Shown piece by piece: positions 19,371 to 29,602 of a stretch of 64,000 nucleotides of DNA. The notes below the pieces were generated by a model. The model did not search any database. It was not told the DNA's origin and saw nothing but the letters and a program-made list of their open reading frames with translations. Positions within the stretch are counted from its first letter, which is position 1, and each line of letters begins with the position of its first letter. Position numbers and translations under genes: made by a program. Source of the stretch: Trabulsiella odontotermitis (GTDB lineage: Bacteria > Pseudomonadota > Gammaproteobacteria > Enterobacterales > Enterobacteriaceae); assembly GCF_030053895.1 (NCBI RefSeq), contig NZ_CP125781.1:4586714-4650713 (forward strand). Direction: 5' to 3'.

Positions 19371-19454
19371 ACAAAGTCTGCTTCGCAAGACGCCTTGCTA
19401 TTCACTTTTCATCAGACAATCTGTGTGAGCACTTCGAAGGCAGGTTCTTTCAGG

Positions 19455-20996
<1,542 letters not shown>

Positions 20997-21304
20997 AAGT
21001 TTGATGCTCTAAGAATTAAACTTCGTAATGAATTACGTGTTCACTCTTTGAGACTTGGTATTCATTTTTCGTCCGAGGACGTCAAGAATCCATGTCACTC
21101 CGAGTGCCCACACAGATTGTCTGATAAATTGTTAAAGAGCAGTTGCCGCTTCGCTTTTTGTCAGCGGCGCGGGGTGTGCATAATACGCTTTCCCGCTATG
21201 AAGTCAACATGTTATTTCGGTTAACTTCACCTGACAGGCCGGTGTGTTTGCCGTTGTGCCGTGTCAGTGGAGGCGCATTATAGGGAGTAATTCTGAGGTG
21301 ACAA
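20997..21304 (-). promoter_or_regulatory. rRNA promoters P1 and P2, boxA and leader
   Basis: On the minus strand P1 has -35 TTGTCA (21299-21304) and -10 TATAAT (21277-21282), with the GC-rich discriminator GCGCC after it that makes it sensitive to ppGpp. P2 has TTGACT (21202-21207) and TATTAT (21180-21185). The antitermination boxA TGCTCTTTAACAAT lies at 21128-21141. The AT-rich run just upstream of P1 (about 21310-21330) would be the UP element, with Fis sites beyond it toward yieP. Confidence 0.9.
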
Positions 21305-21455
21305 GAGGAAATTTAAAAAAAATTACTGTTCGCGCTTTTTTTCACCAACACCCGGCGTGAATTGCCATAAAATGCACTATCTGCTGTTTTAACAGCCGGA
21401 TTTTCTCATCGAATGGCATACTAAACAGTGAAAAAACAAAAAAGGAACGGCATGT

Positions 21456-22160
21456 ATGTCTTTAAGTGCTCAGCAGTTGGCAGCCCAAAAGAATATCTCC
21501 TGGGTATTAGCAGAAAAACTGGCGCAGAAAATTTTAACCGGTGAGTATGCCCCGGGCAGCATTCTCCCTGGCGAAATGGAGCTGGGGGAACGCTTCGGCG
21601 TCAGCCGGACCGCCGTTCGTGAAGCCGTTAAAACGTTGACCGCGAAAGGCATGGTTCTCCCCCGCCCACGTATTGGCACGCGCGTAATGCCGCAAAGCCA
21701 CTGGAACTTTCTTGATAAAGAGCTGCTTGCCTGGTGGCTGACCGAAGACAATTTTGAAGCCGTGGTGACGCATTTCCTGGTGATGCGCAGCAGTCTGGAG
21801 CCGCAGGCTTGCTTCCTGGCCGCGACGCAGGGTACTGCGGAACAGAAAGCGGAACTCAACACATTGATGGACGAAATGGTTCAACTGAAGAAACAGTTCA
21901 ACCGCGATCGCTGGATCGACGTCGACATGGCCTGGCACGAACATATCTATAAAATGAGTGCGAATCCTTTTCTTACCTCATTCGCCTCGCTGTTCCATTC
22001 GGTCTATCACACCTATTTTACGTCGATTACGCAAAACGAAGTGGTGAAGCTCGATCTCCACCAGGCTATCGTTGACGCCATTCAGGACGGTGACGGTCAG
22101 CGCGCGTTGCTGGCGTGTCAGACGCTATTGAATACCCCACATACCGGAACCGCACAGTGA
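21456..22160 (+). CDS. yieP: YieP, GntR/FadR-family transcription regulator
   Basis: DNA-binding regulator with an N-terminal winged helix (about 15-75; GERFGVSRTAVREAVKTL at 44-61 is the recognition region) and a C-terminal helical FCD effector domain (about 95-225) in which D and H residues (DMAWHEHIY, FHSVYHTYF) could bind a metal ion. 234 residues against 230 in E. coli. The ligand is not established here; recent E. coli work gives it a broad, poorly defined regulon. It precedes hsrA by 10 bp and likely forms an operon with it. It lies upstream of the rRNA promoters, divergent, as beside rrnC in K-12. Confidence 0.92.
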   Translation: MSLSAQQLAAQKNISWVLAEKLAQKILTGEYAPGSILPGEMELGERFGVSRTAVREAVKTLTAKGMVLPRPRIGTRVMPQSHWNFLDKELLAWWLTEDNFEAVVTHFLVMRSSLEPQACFLAATQGTAEQKAELNTLMDEMVQLKKQFNRDRWIDVDMAWHEHIYKMSANPFLTSFASLFHSVYHTYFTSITQNEVVKLDLHQAIVDAIQDGDGQRALLACQTLLNTPHTGTAQ

Positions 22161-22170
22161 AGGAAACCGC

Positions 22171-23568
22171 ATGACCAGGAAGAAAGCGCACAGCATGGCC
22201 GGCCTGCCGTGGATTGCGGCAATGGCGTTTTTTATGCAGGCACTGGACGCGACTATTCTTAACACTGCACTCCCCGCTATCGCGCAAAGCCTGCATCGTT
22301 CCCCGCTGGCGATGCAGTCCGCCATCATCAGCTACACCCTCACGGTGGCGATGCTGATCCCGGTGAGCGGCTGGCTGGCTGATCGCTTCGGTACCCGCCG
22401 CATTTTTATGCTCGCCGTCAGTCTGTTTACGCTGGGTTCGCTGGCTTGTGCGCTCTCCAGTTCGCTGCTGGAACTGGTTATCTTTCGCGTCATTCAGGGC
22501 ATTGGCGGCGCGATGATGATGCCGGTCGCCCGCCTCGCATTACTGCGTGCCTATCCGCGTAGCGAGTTGTTGCCGGTGCTGAACTTTGTGACGATGCCGG
22601 GTCTGGTAGGCCCCATTCTCGGGCCAGTGCTCGGCGGCGTTCTGGTGACCTGGGCGACATGGCACTGGATTTTCCTGATTAATATCCCGATTGGCATCGC
22701 CGGGCTGATATATGCCCGCAAATACATGCCTAACTTCACCACGCCACGTCGTGGCTTTGATATGTCGGGCTTCCTGCTGTTTGGCCTGAGCCTGGTGCTG
22801 TTTTCCAGCGGTATGGAGTTGTTGGGCGAGAAGATCGTCACAACATGGATAGCATTAGCCATTGTGCTTACCAGCGTGCTGTTACTGCTGGTTTATATCC
22901 GCCACGCACGCCATCACCCGACGCCACTCATCGCGCTGCCGATTTTTAAAACGCGGACGTTTTCCGTTGGTATCGCGGGCAACCTCGCCACCCGTCTCGG
23001 CACCGGGTGCATCCCCTTTCTGATGCCGCTGATGCTGCAGGTCGGGTTTGGTTATCCGGCATTGATTGCAGGCTGTATGATGGCGCCGACCGCTGTTGGT
23101 TCGATCATTGCCAAATCGACCGTTACGCGGGTACTGCGCACGCTGGGGTATCGTAGAACACTGATAGGGATTACGGTGTTTATCGGCCTGATGATTGCCC
23201 AGTTCTCGCTGCAATCTCCGGCAATGCCCATCTGGATGCTGCTCCTGCCGCTGTTTGTTTTAGGGATGGCGATGTCGACGCAGTTCACGTCAATGAACAC
23301 CATCACCCTCGCTGATCTGACGGATGAAAACGCCAGCAGCGGCAACAGCCTGTTAGCCGTCACACAGCAGTTATCGATTAGTCTGGGGGTGGCAATCAGC
23401 GCTGCGGTGCTGCGCTTCTATGAAGGGTTTGATAACGCCAACACCGTTGAGCAGTTCCACTACACCTTTATAACGATGGGGGCGATTACGGTGGTGTCAG
23501 CGCTGACGTTTATGCTGTTAAAAGCGAAAGATGGCCGCAATCTGATTAAAGAACGGCACAAACATTAA
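22171..23568 (+). CDS. hsrA: HsrA (YieO), 14-helix MFS drug-type transporter
   Basis: Inner-membrane transporter of the major facilitator superfamily, DHA2 (14 transmembrane helix) group; the E. coli gene was named for a homocysteine-linked phenotype and its substrate is unknown. 465 residues, about ten fewer than E. coli. Visible motifs are the helix-1 ALDATILNTALPAI, motif A GWLADRFGTRR between helices 2 and 3, and the helix-5 motif C-like GPILGPVLGGVL. The stop overlaps the rbsR stop by three bases from the other strand. Probably expressed with yieP. Confidence 0.92.
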   Translation: MTRKKAHSMAGLPWIAAMAFFMQALDATILNTALPAIAQSLHRSPLAMQSAIISYTLTVAMLIPVSGWLADRFGTRRIFMLAVSLFTLGSLACALSSSLLELVIFRVIQGIGGAMMMPVARLALLRAYPRSELLPVLNFVTMPGLVGPILGPVLGGVLVTWATWHWIFLINIPIGIAGLIYARKYMPNFTTPRRGFDMSGFLLFGLSLVLFSSGMELLGEKIVTTWIALAIVLTSVLLLLVYIRHARHHPTPLIALPIFKTRTFSVGIAGNLATRLGTGCIPFLMPLMLQVGFGYPALIAGCMMAPTAVGSIIAKSTVTRVLRTLGYRRTLIGITVFIGLMIAQFSLQSPAMPIWMLLLPLFVLGMAMSTQFTSMNTITLADLTDENASSGNSLLAVTQQLSISLGVAISAAVLRFYEGFDNANTVEQFHYTFITMGAITVVSALTFMLLKAKDGRNLIKERHKH

Positions 23569-24557
23569 ACCGAGCCACGCACCACCAGTTCAGGGGTGAG
23601 TTGCACGCGCTGCTGCTTTTGACCAGGCTGCGCCATACGATGGATCAGCACGTCGATAGCCAGCTCGCCCAGCTCATCTTTCGGTTGATGAACCGTCGTC
23701 AGCGGCGGCGTCATGTAACGCGCCAGTTCGATATCATCGTAACCAATTACCGCCATATCCTGCGGAATGCGCAAACCAGCCTGATACAGCGCCTGATAAG
23801 CACCAACCGCCATCGCATCGTTACCGGCAAACACGGCGTCCGGTGGAACAGGCAGCGCCAGCAGCGCATTCATCGCCTCAAAGCCGCCACCAAATTCAAA
23901 GTCGCTGGTGATTTCATACCCTTCGGTGATATCAAACCCTGCGCGATGCATCGCCGTCCGGTAGCCTTCCAGGCGCAGGCGGGCAGGGGTTTTGTCCAGC
24001 GGGCCTGAAATACAGGCGATGCGGGTGTGGCCGGTGTCGATCAGATACTGCGTCGCCATATCGCCGCCAAACAGGGAGTTGTCCTGAATCAGATCACAAT
24101 CCCCATCGAATGGCGCCCAGTCCATCATTACCATCGGCACTGACGGGTAGCGATGCATGATCTCTTGCGAAGGTTGATGTGTTTCGGTGCATAGCAACAG
24201 CAGCCCATCGACACGCTTTTGCATCAGCGTCTCAAGGTTGCGGTTCATACGCTGTTCGTCGCCTTCGGTATTGCACAGCACCAGGCTATAGCCGCGTTCG
24301 AAGCAGCTACGTTCAACGCCGCGAACCAGCTCGGAATAGAACGGGTTGGTACTGGCGGTAATGAGCATACCAATGGTGCGGGTCTGGTTGAGCTTAAGGC
24401 TACGCGCCAGCGCAGAGGGCGCGTAGTTGAGGTTTTTGATGGCGGCTTCCACTTTCGCGGTGATGGCTTCACTCACGAAACGATCTTTATTGATAACGTG
24501 TGAAACCGTCGAGGTGGAAACGCCCGCCACGCGGGCAACATCCTTCATGGTAGCCAC
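23565..24557 (-). CDS. rbsR: Ribose operon repressor RbsR
   Basis: LacI-family repressor of the ribose operon, released from DNA by ribose; in E. coli it also affects purine genes. 330 residues. The N-terminal helix-turn-helix (MKDVARVAGVSTSTVSHV, residues 4-21) and the hinge helix (ALARSLK) are followed by a periplasmic-binding-protein-like sensor domain. Last gene of rbsDACBKR, 3 bp after rbsK. Its targets are the two palindromes upstream of rbsD. Confidence 0.97.
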   Translation of the reverse strand: MATMKDVARVAGVSTSTVSHVINKDRFVSEAITAKVEAAIKNLNYAPSALARSLKLNQTRTIGMLITASTNPFYSELVRGVERSCFERGYSLVLCNTEGDEQRMNRNLETLMQKRVDGLLLLCTETHQPSQEIMHRYPSVPMVMMDWAPFDGDCDLIQDNSLFGGDMATQYLIDTGHTRIACISGPLDKTPARLRLEGYRTAMHRAGFDITEGYEITSDFEFGGGFEAMNALLALPVPPDAVFAGNDAMAVGAYQALYQAGLRIPQDMAVIGYDDIELARYMTPPLTTVHQPKDELGELAIDVLIHRMAQPGQKQQRVQLTPELVVRGSV

Positions 24558-24560
24558 ACG

Positions 24561-25490
24561 TTACCCCTGTTGACGTAAGAAGTCGTCGATCTCTTTGCGC
24601 CAGGGAACCGAAGGTTGCGCACCTTTGCGCGTGACGGCAATCGCCGCCGCGGCATGGGCAAAGCGAATCGCCTCGTCCAGCGGATTCTCTTCCAGCAGCG
24701 CAGTCACCAGCGCACCGTTGAAGGTGTCTCCCGCAGCGATAGTATCAATGGCTTTCACTTTAAACCCCGGAACGCGCTGACCTTTCCCTTCTACGCTTGC
24801 CCAGACGCCACGACTACCGAGAGTGATAATGACCGTTTTAATGCCTTTGTCATGCAGTGCCCGAGCGGCTTTCGCGGCATCGTCGTCATTTTCCACGCGA
24901 ATACCGGTCAGTTTTTCCGCTTCAGTTTCGTTCGGAGTAATGATATCCACCAGCGACAGCAGCTCGTCAGATAACTCACGGGCCGGCGCCGGGTTAAGTA
25001 CGACTGAAGTCTGGTGCTGATGCGCAATATTCGCCGCCGCCAGAACGCTCTCCAGTGGAGATTCCAGTTGCATCAGCAACGCATCCGCCTCAGCGATACG
25101 CGTTTTTTCTGCCTCTACCAGCGCGGTAGAGAGCGCAGCGTTAGCACCTGCATGAATACCGATAACATTCTCACCTTCCGCATTGACAAAAATCAGCGCG
25201 ACGCCGGTTGATTCACCGCGAATCGCGCTGACGGGCGTGACGTCAATATTGTCGCTTTCCAGTTGCTTGCGTACGCGAACACCGGTGTCATCATCGCCGG
25301 TACAGGCGATGAAGGCGATCTTCGCGCCGCTACGCCCGGCAGCCACCGCCTGGTTTGCGCCTTTACCGCCGAACGCCACCTGATAGTGGTTGCCGGTAAC
25401 GGTTTCGCCAGGTGTCGGGAACGTTTCAAGGTTAAGAATGTGATCGGCATTAATACTGCCAAGGACGACGAGGTTGCCTGCGGTTTTCAT
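24561..25490 (-). CDS. rbsK: Ribokinase
   Basis: Phosphorylates D-ribose at O5 with ATP, feeding the pentose phosphate pathway; cytoplasmic PfkB-family enzyme. 309 residues as in E. coli. The family signatures GGKGANQAVAAGRSG near residue 40 and DTIAAGDTFNGA near 250 (catalytic Asp about 255) are intact. An open frame extends 17 codons upstream, but MKTAGNLVVLGSINADH matches the family start at 25490. A perfect hairpin separates it from rbsB. Confidence 0.97.
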   Translation of the reverse strand: MKTAGNLVVLGSINADHILNLETFPTPGETVTGNHYQVAFGGKGANQAVAAGRSGAKIAFIACTGDDDTGVRVRKQLESDNIDVTPVSAIRGESTGVALIFVNAEGENVIGIHAGANAALSTALVEAEKTRIAEADALLMQLESPLESVLAAANIAHQHQTSVVLNPAPARELSDELLSLVDIITPNETEAEKLTGIRVENDDDAAKAARALHDKGIKTVIITLGSRGVWASVEGKGQRVPGFKVKAIDTIAAGDTFNGALVTALLEENPLDEAIRFAHAAAAIAVTRKGAQPSVPWRKEIDDFLRQQG

Positions 25491-25510
25491 TTTGAGTGTG
25501 TCCGGTAAAG

Positions 25511-25540
25511 TGCGCCACCGTTGAGAATACCGGTGGCGCA
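25511..25540 (-). other. Intercistronic hairpin between rbsB and rbsK
   Basis: TGCGCCACCG and CGGTGGCGCA form a perfect 10 bp stem with a 10-base loop. There is no T run, so it is more likely to protect the 3' end of the rbsB message than to terminate. That would help make the binding protein RbsB in excess over RbsK and RbsR. Confidence 0.7.
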
Positions 25541-25596
25541 TGCCCTGCTTTTCTTTATACGTTGTCCCTCAGGCTGCGAACAACCTGAATCGCTTA

Positions 25597-26487
25597 TTAC
25601 TGCTTGATGACCAGTTTCAGGTCAACCGGATATTTGGCCTGAACCTTCTCGCCTTTCAGTACCTTATCCGCAGTGTCAACGCCTTTAGCGCCGATCTGCT
25701 CAGGAAGCTGAGCGATAGTCGCAGCCAGTTTGCCATCATTTACTGCTTTTTCGCCATCAGGAGTACCGTCAAATCCAACCACCATCACATCGGATTTACC
25801 TGCGGTCTGTAATGCACGCAGAGCACCCAGCGCCATTTCGTCATTCTGAGCAAACACAGCCTGTACGTCCGGGTGTGCGGTCAGCAGGTTCTGCATTACG
25901 TTCAGACCTTTAGTACGGTCAAAGTCAGCCGGCTGGCTGGCCAGTACGTTAAATTTGTGTGCCGCAACAGCCTGCTGGAAGCCTTCACCACGTTCACGCG
26001 CTGCGGATGTCCCGGCAATCCCCTGCAGTTCGATCACTTTCGCGCCTTCACCGGCTTTTTTGGCGATGTAGTCACCGGCAATTTTGCCGCCTAACACGTT
26101 GTCAGAGGCGATATGGCTCACGACGTCGCCTTTTGACGCCACACGGTCAAGGGTAATCACCGGGATTTTCGCCTGGTTTGCCATTTTTACGGCGTTACCA
26201 ACAGCGTCAGAATCGGTCGGGTTGATCAGCAGCAGTTTGGTGCCGCGAACGGTCAGGTCCTGCACGTTAGCCAGCTCTTTCGCCGGGTTGTTCTGGGAAT
26301 CCAGAACCACCAGCTCATAGCCCAGTTTGTCAGCTTCTTTCTGCGCCCCGTCTTTCAGCGATACGAAGAACGGGTTATTCAGCGTGGAGATCACCAGTGC
26401 GATGGTATCTTTTGCCATTACGTTGGCGCTTACGGTGGCGCTCAGTGCCACAGCTGAAACCAGAGTAGCCAGTTTTTTCATGTTCAT
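25597..26487 (-). CDS. rbsB: D-ribose periplasmic binding protein
   Basis: Periplasmic receptor for the ribose ABC transporter, and for chemotaxis through Trg in species that have it. 296 residues, as in E. coli. The signal peptide (MNMKKLATLVSAVALSAT...NVMA) is cleaved before KDTIAL. Ribose-contact segments are present: STLNNPFF near the N-terminus, the DRVA and GTSAARERG parts, and AQNDEMALGA. It follows rbsC with a 25 bp gap. Identity with K-12 is high, with few substitutions. Confidence 0.98.
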   Translation of the reverse strand: MNMKKLATLVSAVALSATVSANVMAKDTIALVISTLNNPFFVSLKDGAQKEADKLGYELVVLDSQNNPAKELANVQDLTVRGTKLLLINPTDSDAVGNAVKMANQAKIPVITLDRVASKGDVVSHIASDNVLGGKIAGDYIAKKAGEGAKVIELQGIAGTSAARERGEGFQQAVAAHKFNVLASQPADFDRTKGLNVMQNLLTAHPDVQAVFAQNDEMALGALRALQTAGKSDVMVVGFDGTPDGEKAVNDGKLAATIAQLPEQIGAKGVDTADKVLKGEKVQAKYPVDLKLVIKQ

Positions 26488-26512
26488 ATCTGAGATGTCC
26501 TGTAGTCGATTA

Positions 26513-27478
26513 TTACTGCTTTTTGTTGTCTACCAGCACCGCCAGCAAAATCACCACCGCTTTGACGATCATCTGGTAATAGGAGGAAACACCTAACAAA
26601 TTCAAACCATTGTTCAGGAAACCGAGGATTAACGCACCAATCAGGGTCCCGACAATACGACCTTTACCGCCAGCCAGACTGGTACCGCCGAGCACAACGG
26701 CCGCGATGGCGTCCAGTTCATAGCCTGTCCCTGCAGTCGGTTGCGCGGAAGAGAGACGCGCCACTTCGATAATGCCTGCCAGTGAAGCCAACAAACCACA
26801 CAAAGAATAGACGATAATCTTGATTTTATTGACGTTAATCCCCGACAGACGCGTTGCTGCTTCGTTACCGCCGAGCGCATAGATGTAACGCCCCAGACGT
26901 GTGTGATGCAGCATGTACCAGGCGGCGATAAAGACAATCGCCATGATCCAGACCGGTGCCGGGACGCCCAGCAGGCGACCGATACCGAACCAGCCAAACA
27001 GATCAGCGTTATCGGTAAACCCGGTATTGATCGGACTACCGTTGGTATAAACCAGCGTCACGCCGCGCAGCAGCAACATCATGACCAGCGTGGCGATAAA
27101 CGCCTGCACGCGACCTTTGGCGACAATCACCCCGGTTACGGCGCCAATCGCCGCACCCAGCGCCAGCGCTGTCGCGACCGCCACCAGCGCGTTAACTTCG
27201 ATACCGACAATCGATGCCGCCACGGCGCCGGTCAGCGCCAGCAACGAACCGACGGATAAATCGATCCCAGAGGTGAGGATCACCAGCGTCATGCCAACCG
27301 CCATAATGGCGTTAACAGAAGTTTGCTGCAGAATGTTGAACAGGTTGTTGATGGTAAAAAAGTTGGGGCTCATGGCCGACACAATCGCGATCAGCACCAG
27401 CAGGGCGATCAGCGATTTTTGCTCCATCAGCCACGCCTTAGTGAAATAACGGCGCCCAGAAACAGCCGAGGTAGTCAT
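26513..27478 (-). CDS. rbsC: Ribose ABC transporter permease RbsC
   Basis: Inner-membrane permease of the ribose importer, forming the channel as a dimer beneath RbsB and powered by RbsA. 321 residues with about ten hydrophobic segments, including SLIALLVLIAIVSAM near the N-terminus and AVVLGGTSLAGGKGRIVGT, the conserved cytoplasmic loop that contacts the ATPase. It starts 5 bp after the rbsA stop. Confidence 0.97.
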   Translation of the reverse strand: MTTSAVSGRRYFTKAWLMEQKSLIALLVLIAIVSAMSPNFFTINNLFNILQQTSVNAIMAVGMTLVILTSGIDLSVGSLLALTGAVAASIVGIEVNALVAVATALALGAAIGAVTGVIVAKGRVQAFIATLVMMLLLRGVTLVYTNGSPINTGFTDNADLFGWFGIGRLLGVPAPVWIMAIVFIAAWYMLHHTRLGRYIYALGGNEAATRLSGINVNKIKIIVYSLCGLLASLAGIIEVARLSSAQPTAGTGYELDAIAAVVLGGTSLAGGKGRIVGTLIGALILGFLNNGLNLLGVSSYYQMIVKAVVILLAVLVDNKKQ

Positions 27479-27483
27479 CTTTT

Positions 27484-28989
27484 TTACTCCTGATTCACAC
27501 GGTTAAGCTTGCCCACAGCGGCAGCCATCAACACTTCCTGAGTGGCCTGCTCGCGTGTGAATTCACCGCCGAGATGCCCTTCATGCATCACCATGATGCG
27601 ATCGCTCATGCCTAACACTTCCGGCATCTCGGAGGAGACCAGAATGATGCTCAGGCCATCGGCTTTGAACTGGTTTATTAACTGGTAGATCTCTTTCTTG
27701 GCCCCCACGTCAACGCCGCGGGTCGGCTCATCGAGGATCAGTACTTTCGGGCGGGTCATCAACCCGCGGGCAATCGCCACTTTTTGCTGGTTACCGCCGG
27801 ACAGCAGGCCGATAGCCTGTTCCATCGACGGGGTTTTGACGTTAAACAGGCGAATAAAATCGCTCACCGCCTGCTGCTCATCTTTATGTTTGATGCTACC
27901 GCCGTTACGACTGAAATAGCGCAGCGCCGTCAGCGACATGTTTTCTTTCACCGACATACCCAGCACGAGGCCATCGCGCTTACGGTCTTCCGAGATATAC
28001 ACGATACCGTTGGCGAGGCCATCCTGCGGTGAACGGGTCACCACTTCGTGTCCGTCGAGCGTGACATAACCACTGGTTCGCGGCAGCGCGCCGTACAGCA
28101 CTTTCATCAGTTCGGTACGCCCGGCGCCCATCAGCCCGGCGACGCCAAGAATTTCGCCTTTGCGCAGAGTAAATGACACATCATTCACGCCTGGCCCGCA
28201 GAGGTTATCGACCTTCATACGGATTTCACCCGGCGCTTTCGCAAGATGAGGATACTGTTCTTCCAGCTTACGACCCACCATCATCTCGATCAGTTGATCT
28301 TCAGTGAGCGAGGCAACTTCGCGTTCGGCGATAAACTGCCCGTCGCGAAAGACGGTGACATCATCGCAAATCTCGAAGATTTCTTTCAGACGATGGGAAA
28401 TGTAGACAATTCCGCGCCCCTGCGATTTCAACTCGCGGATGACGCGGAACAGGGATTCGGTTTCGGTATCGGTCAGCGCATCGGTCGGTTCATCCATAAT
28501 GATGACTTTCGATTCGAAGCTCAGCACCTTGGCGATTTCCACCATTTGCTGATCGCCAATCGATAAATCGCCCACCATAAGGTCACTCTTAAAGCGTAAA
28601 TTCAGCTTCGCCAGCAGTTTGTCTGCTTCGGCGAACATCATTTTCCAGTCGATTTTACCGAAGCGGTTTACAAACTCGCGGCCGAGGAAAATGTTTTCTG
28701 CAATGGTGAGCTGCGGGATCAGGTTCAGTTCCTGATGGATAATGCCAATCCCCGCTTCCTGAGAAGATTTTGGCCCGGTAAAGGTGGTTTCTTTACCGAG
28801 CCATAACAACGAACCGGCATCGCGGGTGTAGATCCCCGTCAGCACTTTCATCATCGTGGATTTGCCCGCGCCGTTTTCACCCACCAGCGCCATCACGCGA
28901 CCGGGGTAGACGTTCAGTGACGCGCCGGACAGGGCTTTAACCCCCGGGAATGCTTTGTCGATGCCTTTGAGTTGCAGTAATGCGTCCAT
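27484..28989 (-). CDS. rbsA: Ribose ABC transporter ATP-binding protein RbsA
   Basis: Double-cassette ATPase that drives ribose import. 501 residues. The first cassette has Walker A GENGAGKST at 37-45 and DEPTDALT as Walker B. The second has a degenerate P-loop (GLMGAGRTEL) but a good signature LSGGNQQKVAIARGL and DEPTRGVDVG, the usual asymmetry for sugar importers of this class. The open frame continues 15 codons upstream; MDALLQLKGI at 28987-28989 fits the family. It follows rbsD by 7 bp. Confidence 0.97.
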   Translation of the reverse strand: MDALLQLKGIDKAFPGVKALSGASLNVYPGRVMALVGENGAGKSTMMKVLTGIYTRDAGSLLWLGKETTFTGPKSSQEAGIGIIHQELNLIPQLTIAENIFLGREFVNRFGKIDWKMMFAEADKLLAKLNLRFKSDLMVGDLSIGDQQMVEIAKVLSFESKVIIMDEPTDALTDTETESLFRVIRELKSQGRGIVYISHRLKEIFEICDDVTVFRDGQFIAEREVASLTEDQLIEMMVGRKLEEQYPHLAKAPGEIRMKVDNLCGPGVNDVSFTLRKGEILGVAGLMGAGRTELMKVLYGALPRTSGYVTLDGHEVVTRSPQDGLANGIVYISEDRKRDGLVLGMSVKENMSLTALRYFSRNGGSIKHKDEQQAVSDFIRLFNVKTPSMEQAIGLLSGGNQQKVAIARGLMTRPKVLILDEPTRGVDVGAKKEIYQLINQFKADGLSIILVSSEMPEVLGMSDRIMVMHEGHLGGEFTREQATQEVLMAAAVGKLNRVNQE

Positions 28990-28996
28990 GGTGGCC

Positions 28997-29416
28997 TCAG
29001 AACGTGACGCCAGCACAAAGAATAATATTCGCATACGGGGAGCATTCCCCGCTGCGAATGACCGCCTGACTTAGCGCGGTTTGTTGTTTGAACTGTTCAT
29101 GGGTGGTGTAACGAATTTCAATGGTGTTTCCCTGGTGTTGCTGCAGTCGCTCGATGTGTTTGAGCAACGTTTCGTGGAGTTGCGGATTATGCTGTTTAAT
29201 CTCTTCCGCCAGAATGGCTTTCTCTACCTGCATCTCCGTAGTGACCACGTCCAGAACCTGCATAAATGAAGGTACGCCGTGGGTAAGTGCCATATCGATG
29301 CGTTCGGCGCTGTGTGGGATTGGCAAGCCTGCATCACACACCACTAACGTATCAGTATGCCCAAGACGGGAAATGACCGAGGAGATCTCAGCGTTAAGAA
29401 CGATACCTTTCTTCAT
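28997..29416 (-). CDS. rbsD: D-ribose pyranase
   Basis: Converts beta-ribopyranose to the beta-ribofuranose form used by ribokinase; a cytoplasmic ring-shaped oligomer. 139 residues, first gene of the ribose operon. The catalytic H20 is in SRLGHTDTLVVCDAGLPIP. The start ATG lies 8 bp after GGAG in the operator-proximal leader. Confidence 0.97.
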   Translation of the reverse strand: MKKGIVLNAEISSVISRLGHTDTLVVCDAGLPIPHSAERIDMALTHGVPSFMQVLDVVTTEMQVEKAILAEEIKQHNPQLHETLLKHIERLQQHQGNTIEIRYTTHEQFKQQTALSQAVIRSGECSPYANIILCAGVTF

Positions 29417-29430
29417 TTTTTTACTCCACT

Positions 29431-29523
29431 AGCGAAACGTTTCGCTGGTGATAGTTTTAGCGTACTGACGCTCAGAAAACCATCATTACGTTATAGAAAT
29501 GTGATCGGCATCGAAACGTTTCG
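29431..29523 (-). promoter_or_regulatory. rbs promoter region with two RbsR operators
   Basis: AGCGAAACGTTTCGCT at 29431-29446 is a perfect 16 bp palindrome and the known type of RbsR operator. A second copy of its core, CGAAACGTTTCG, lies at 29512-29523, with centres about 79 bp apart (29438.5 and 29517.5). K-12, as I recall it, has the first complete and only half of the second. A CRP-like sequence (GATCACATTT on the minus strand) lies at about 29498-29507, between the two operators. Confidence 0.8.
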
Positions 29524-29560
29524 CAAAGTGAAATTCGAGGGGGTTCAATCGCGGTTTCAG

Positions 29561-29592
29561 GCTGCCGGGCAGGCGAAGCGCCGCCCGGCAGA
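29561..29592. repeat. REP-like palindromic unit at the end of kup
   Basis: CTGCCGGGC and GCCCGGCAG form a 9 bp stem around AGGCGAAGCGCC (29562-29591). This is the shape and composition of an enterobacterial REP palindromic unit. It lies just after the kup stop and before the rbsD promoter region, and may also end the kup transcript. Confidence 0.6.
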
Positions 29593-29602
29593 AAGACGCG
29601 CG

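Noticed and set aside
29561..29592. Strong rho-independent terminator for kup
   Set aside because: The stem is strong, but there is no T run on the minus strand; it is better described as a REP-type unit.
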